Source: Pseudoxanthomonas sp. (GTDB lineage: Bacteria > Pseudomonadota > Gammaproteobacteria > Xanthomonadales > Xanthomonadaceae). From it: DNA of 7,697 nt. Position numbers and translations under genes: made by a program. The notes under the pieces are model-generated. The model made no database searches. It was not told where the DNA came from and saw only the letters and a program-made list of their open reading frames with translations. Positions 5,377-7,697 of this stretch are shown here, in pieces; positions within the stretch are counted from its first letter, which is position 1; each line of letters opens with the position of its first letter. The stretch lies in assembly GCA_026785795.1 (NCBI GenBank), contig JAJAZJ010000337.1, positions 1 through 7,697 of the forward strand, read 5' to 3'.

Positions 5377-7295
5377 CGACGGTCCTCGGGTTTGCTACGG
5401 AAGCGGCGGTCAGCGGCGGTGACGAAACCGCCCAGCGCCATCAGGCCGGCACCGAACCAGATCCAGCGCACGAAGGGTTTGATGTGCACGCGCACGGCGC
5501 GCGCATCATCGCCCAGGGCATCACCGATGGCGACAAAGACATCGCCGAACGGCCCGGGCCGAATGGCAGCCTCGGTCATCACTTGCCCGCCGCTGGCGTA
5601 CCTGCGCTTCTCCGGGTGCAGCAGCACCAGTTCACGCTGATTGCGCAACACCCGCACGTGGCCGCGCTCGGCGGTGTAGTTGGGCCCGCGCAGCTGATCC
5701 ACGCCCTCGTAGCGAAACGCATAGTCGCCCACCTCCAGTACCTGGCCCGGGCGCATGGCCACCTCGCGCTGCACGTTCAGCGCTTCCACCAGCAGTGCGC
5801 CCACCAGGAACACCGCCACGCCGGCATGGGCCAGGCTCATGCCCAGCATTTCCGCGGTGAAACGGCTGCCCTTGAGCTGGAAGCGCGACCACGCGAAGCG
5901 CAGGGTTCCCAGCATGACCCAAGCCGCCGCCGCCACGCCCGCTGCAGTCTTCAGGCGGCCTTGCGGCGCCATGAAATAGGCGAGCACGCCAAGCACCAGC
6001 GCAACCAGCAACCACGGCACCAACAGTCCGAACAGCCGCGAAGGCTGGTCACGCTGCCAGCGTGCCAGTGGCCCAAACGGCAGCAGCAGCACCAGCGGTG
6101 CCATCAACAGCAGGAACAGCAGGCCGAAATAGGGCGGTCCCACCGAAATCTTGCCCATGCCCAGCGCGTCGGCCAGCAGGGGATACAGCGTTCCCAGCAG
6201 GACCATGGCCGCGGCCGAGGTCAGCAGCAGGTTGTTGGCCAGCAGCAGGGTTTCACGCGAAGTCGCGGCGAATGGCGCACCTCCTTCCAGCTTTGGTGCA
6301 CGCAATACATACAGCACTAGCGAGCCGCCAATGACAATGCCCAGGAACACCAGGATGAACAGGCCGCGTGACGGGTCCGCAGCGAAGGCATGCACGCTGG
6401 TCAGCACGCCAGAGCGAACCAGGAATGCGCCTAAAAGCGAAAGTGAGAACGTAGCGATGGCCAGCAGCAGGGTCCAGCCGCGGAAGCTGCCGCGCTTTTC
6501 GGTGACGGCCTGGGAGTGCAGCAGGGCGGTGCCCACCAGCCACGGCATGAAGCTGGCGTTTTCCACCGGATCCCAGAACCACCAGCCGCCCCAGCCCAGT
6601 TCGTAGTAGGCCCACCAGCTGCCCACGGCGATGCCGATGGTCAGGAACGCCCAGGCCACGTTGGTCCACGGCCGGGTCCAGCGCAGCCAGCGTGCGTCCA
6701 CTTTCCCATCAAGCAGTGCGGCGATGGAGAACGCGAACGGCACCACGAAACCCACGTAGCCGATGTACAGCATGGGCGGGTGGATGATCATGCCCACGTC
6801 CTGCAGCAGCGGGTTCAGGTCGCGGCCTTCCAGCGGCATCGGCAGCAGCCGCTCGAACGGGTTGGAGGTGAGCACGAGGAAGCTGAGGAAGCCCAGGTTG
6901 ACGATGCCCATTACCCCCAGCACGCGTGCGATCACCTGTTCGGGCAGGTCGCGGGAAAGCGCAGCCACGGCGGCATTCCACACCGTAAGCACCAGCGCCC
7001 ACAGCAGCAGTGAGCCTTCGTGTCCGCCCCATACCGCGGTGTAGCGGTAGTGTATCGGCAGCAGGGTGTTGGAATTGTCGGCAACGTACTTGACCGAGAA
7101 ATCCTGGACGACAAAGGCAATCGTCAACGCCCCGTAAGCGGCCAGCACCAGGACCATCTGCGCATAGGCCGCGGGCCTGGCAACCGCCATCCAGTTCGCC
7201 TTGCCGCGCTGTGCACCCGCCAGCGGCAGCACTGCCTGCAGGGCGGTCACCAGCAGGGCCAGAATCAGTGCGACTTGGCCGATTTCAGGCAGCAT
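5373..7295 (-). CDS. ccmF: CcmF, cytochrome c heme lyase subunit
   Basis: A 640-residue multi-spanning inner-membrane protein that takes heme from holo-CcmE and, with CcmH/CcmI, ligates it to apocytochrome c. The WWD heme-handling signature is clear at 235-246 (WGGWWFWDPVEN). The four histidines known as heme ligands or binders in E. coli CcmF (173, 261, 303, 491) correspond to His172 (IIHPPMLY), His260, His302 and His490. The large periplasmic segment near 505-605 precedes a final membrane helix (about 610-627) and a basic tail. Length matches the family, so it appears intact. ATG 7295 has AGGG (7303-7306) seven bases ahead. It is the first gene of the run in this window; the usual upstream partner ccmE is absent from the following 400 bases. 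Confidence 0.97.
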   Translation of the reverse strand: MLPEIGQVALILALLVTALQAVLPLAGAQRGKANWMAVARPAAYAQMVLVLAAYGALTIAFVVQDFSVKYVADNSNTLLPIHYRYTAVWGGHEGSLLLWALVLTVWNAAVAALSRDLPEQVIARVLGVMGIVNLGFLSFLVLTSNPFERLLPMPLEGRDLNPLLQDVGMIIHPPMLYIGYVGFVVPFAFSIAALLDGKVDARWLRWTRPWTNVAWAFLTIGIAVGSWWAYYELGWGGWWFWDPVENASFMPWLVGTALLHSQAVTEKRGSFRGWTLLLAIATFSLSLLGAFLVRSGVLTSVHAFAADPSRGLFILVFLGIVIGGSLVLYVLRAPKLEGGAPFAATSRETLLLANNLLLTSAAAMVLLGTLYPLLADALGMGKISVGPPYFGLLFLLLMAPLVLLLPFGPLARWQRDQPSRLFGLLVPWLLVALVLGVLAYFMAPQGRLKTAAGVAAAAWVMLGTLRFAWSRFQLKGSRFTAEMLGMSLAHAGVAVFLVGALLVEALNVQREVAMRPGQVLEVGDYAFRYEGVDQLRGPNYTAERGHVRVLRNQRELVLLHPEKRRYASGGQVMTEAAIRPGPFGDVFVAIGDALGDDARAVRVHIKPFVRWIWFGAGLMALGGFVTAADRRFRSKPEDRR

Positions 7296-7307
7296 GCAAT
7301 TGCCCTG

Positions 7308-7335
7308 CTCTTATTGGGCCCCTGAGGCGCGACAA
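7308..7335 (-). promoter_or_regulatory. Weak candidate promoter for ccmF
   Basis: On the minus strand TTGTCG (7335-7330) and TAAGAG (7313-7308) are spaced by 16 bases, just upstream of the ccmF ribosome-binding site. Both boxes match the sigma-70 consensus only partly (about 4/6 and 3/6). The main argument is position: a terminator-like element lies further upstream, so ccmF needs its own promoter here. Confidence 0.2.
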
Positions 7336-7346
7336 ATGGGATGGGT

Positions 7347-7386
7347 AAAACCCCGCAGGGGCGCCGCGCACGATGCGCGGCGTTTT
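7347..7386. terminator. Back-to-back (bidirectional) terminator-like hairpins
   Basis: On the plus strand a perfect 9-bp stem CGCCGCGCA / TGCGCGGCG with loop CGA (7362-7382) is followed by TTTT (7383-7386). Directly beside it, CCCC-GCA-GGGG (7351-7361) is followed on the minus strand by TTTT (7350-7347). Together they could stop transcription in both directions and would separate ccmF from whatever lies to the right. The 4-bp minus-side stem is short, so the plus-direction call is the stronger. Confidence 0.5.
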
Positions 7387-7468
7387 CGGAGGGCACAGGG
7401 ATGTGACTTCCGAAAATTCCCATCGCGTTTGTGAACCCGCGCGCAGCGTGGGCGCGCCGCCGGGGTGT

Positions 7469-7516
7469 GCTTTCTTTTGGTTACTTTTCTTTGCACAAGC
7501 AATGAAAAGTGACTCG
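7469..7516 (+). repeat. Xanthomonadaceae-type intergenic repeat, arm A
   Basis: The stretch contains TTTTGGTTACTTTTCTTTG and ends in GTGACTCG. It is an imperfect palindrome: TTACTTTTC (7481-7489) pairs with GAAAAGTGA (7504-7512) around a 14-base loop, with one G-T pair. I recall this type of sequence recurring between genes in Stenotrophomonas, Lysobacter and relatives; copy number in this genome cannot be seen from one window. A diverged copy in the opposite orientation lies at 7645-7687. Confidence 0.6.
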
Positions 7517-7644
7517 TGCGGAACGCGCGAAACGCTTTTGGAACGGTGTCCCGGCTGTGTTCCAAGGTGGCTGTTCCCACCGACAGCCTCTACGCCTGGA
7601 AAGATTTTGATGAGCCCCGCAGCTATTGAGTGCCGCGCATTGTG

Positions 7645-7687
7645 CGATTCACTTTCTTGTGTGGCCAAGAAAGTAACCAAAGAAGGC
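7645..7687 (-). repeat. Xanthomonadaceae-type intergenic repeat, arm B (inverted)
   Basis: Read on the minus strand this gives CTTTGGTTACTTTCTTGG followed by AAGAAAGTGAATCG, a diverged copy of arm A. Internally TCACTTTCTT (7649-7658) pairs with AAGAAAGTAA (7667-7676) around an 8-base loop, with one mismatch or G-T pair. It stops 10 bases from the window edge, where a contig break at a repeat is common. Confidence 0.6.
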
Positions 7688-7697
7688 CACCCTATCG

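Larger units (their letters stand above)
7296..7697. other. Noncoding, hairpin-rich region upstream of ccmF
   Basis: About 400 bases with no gene I can support. The open frames across it (for example minus-strand 7285-7680 and 7311-7580) are Arg/Pro/Ser-rich, without a ribosome-binding site or family resemblance, and resemble the spurious proteins often called from this repeat in Xanthomonadaceae. From left to right it holds the ccmF leader, the terminator pair, an 8-bp inverted repeat TTTTCGGA/TCCGAAAA (7383-7390 and 7409-7416), GCGCGC/GCGCGC (7439-7444 and 7452-7457), repeat arm A, TTGGAAC/GTTCCAA (7538-7544 and 7559-7565), GGCTGT/ACAGCC (7569-7574 and 7583-7588), and repeat arm B at the edge. 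Confidence 0.6.

Noticed and set aside
5484..6320. Long plus-strand frame (278 residues) rich in His and Gln opposite ccmF
   Set aside because: Its composition is that of an antisense reading of Leu/Trp-rich membrane helices; ccmF on the minus strand is unambiguous.
7285..7680. Minus-strand open frames of 131 and 89 residues upstream of ccmF
   Set aside because: They run through hairpins and the intergenic repeat, are Arg/Ser/Pro-rich, have no ribosome-binding site or recognisable domain, and overlap each other in different frames.

Overview
Most of the window (about 450-7697) reads as chromosome of a Xanthomonadaceae-type gammaproteobacterium (Stenotrophomonas / Pseudoxanthomonas / Lysobacter neighbourhood). 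Three things point there: a MetX homologue of the serine O-succinyltransferase type used by that family, a ccmF-ccmG-ccmH-ccmI block with the family's usual sequences, and the 'TTTGGTTACTTTTCTT' intergenic repeat common in those genomes. The first ~440 bases look different. They hold the end of an unrecognised gene and the start of an actinobacterial-style molybdate-binding lipoprotein (ModA).

Layout. Bases 1-120 (+): C-terminal 39 residues of an unknown protein. 158-1375 (+): one open frame that is ModA up to about residue 95 and then, without a break, the C-terminal ~309 residues of a vSGLT-like sodium/sugar symporter. No known protein combines a periplasmic binding-protein half with a half symporter, so this is most likely a chimeric assembly join near base 440. 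1484-2074 (-): cysteine dioxygenase. 2160-3287 (-): MetX-family serine (or homoserine) O-succinyltransferase. 3315-7295 (-): ccmI, ccmH, ccmG and ccmF, read in the order ccmF>ccmG>ccmH>ccmI, with every junction overlapping by 1-4 bases. 7296-7697: noncoding, with back-to-back terminator-like hairpins and an inverted pair of family repeats running to the window edge.

How the genes work together. CcmF/H/G/I are the late half of the System I cytochrome c maturation pathway: CcmG and CcmH handle the apocytochrome thiols, CcmI holds the apocytochrome, and CcmF carries out heme ligation. The heme-delivery half (ccmABCDE) is not in the window. metX starts 27 bases after ccmI and may be read through from it. 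metX (making an activated serine for cysteine synthesis) and the cysteine dioxygenase (disposing of cysteine) put cysteine supply and removal side by side, downstream of a thiol-handling operon. That link is suggestive, not shown.

I found no CRISPR array, transposase, tRNA, rRNA or defence system. The points most worth a second look are the ModA/SGLT join, the repeat- and hairpin-rich right end, the ccm block lacking its first half, and a 7-codon reading frame overlapping the metX start.
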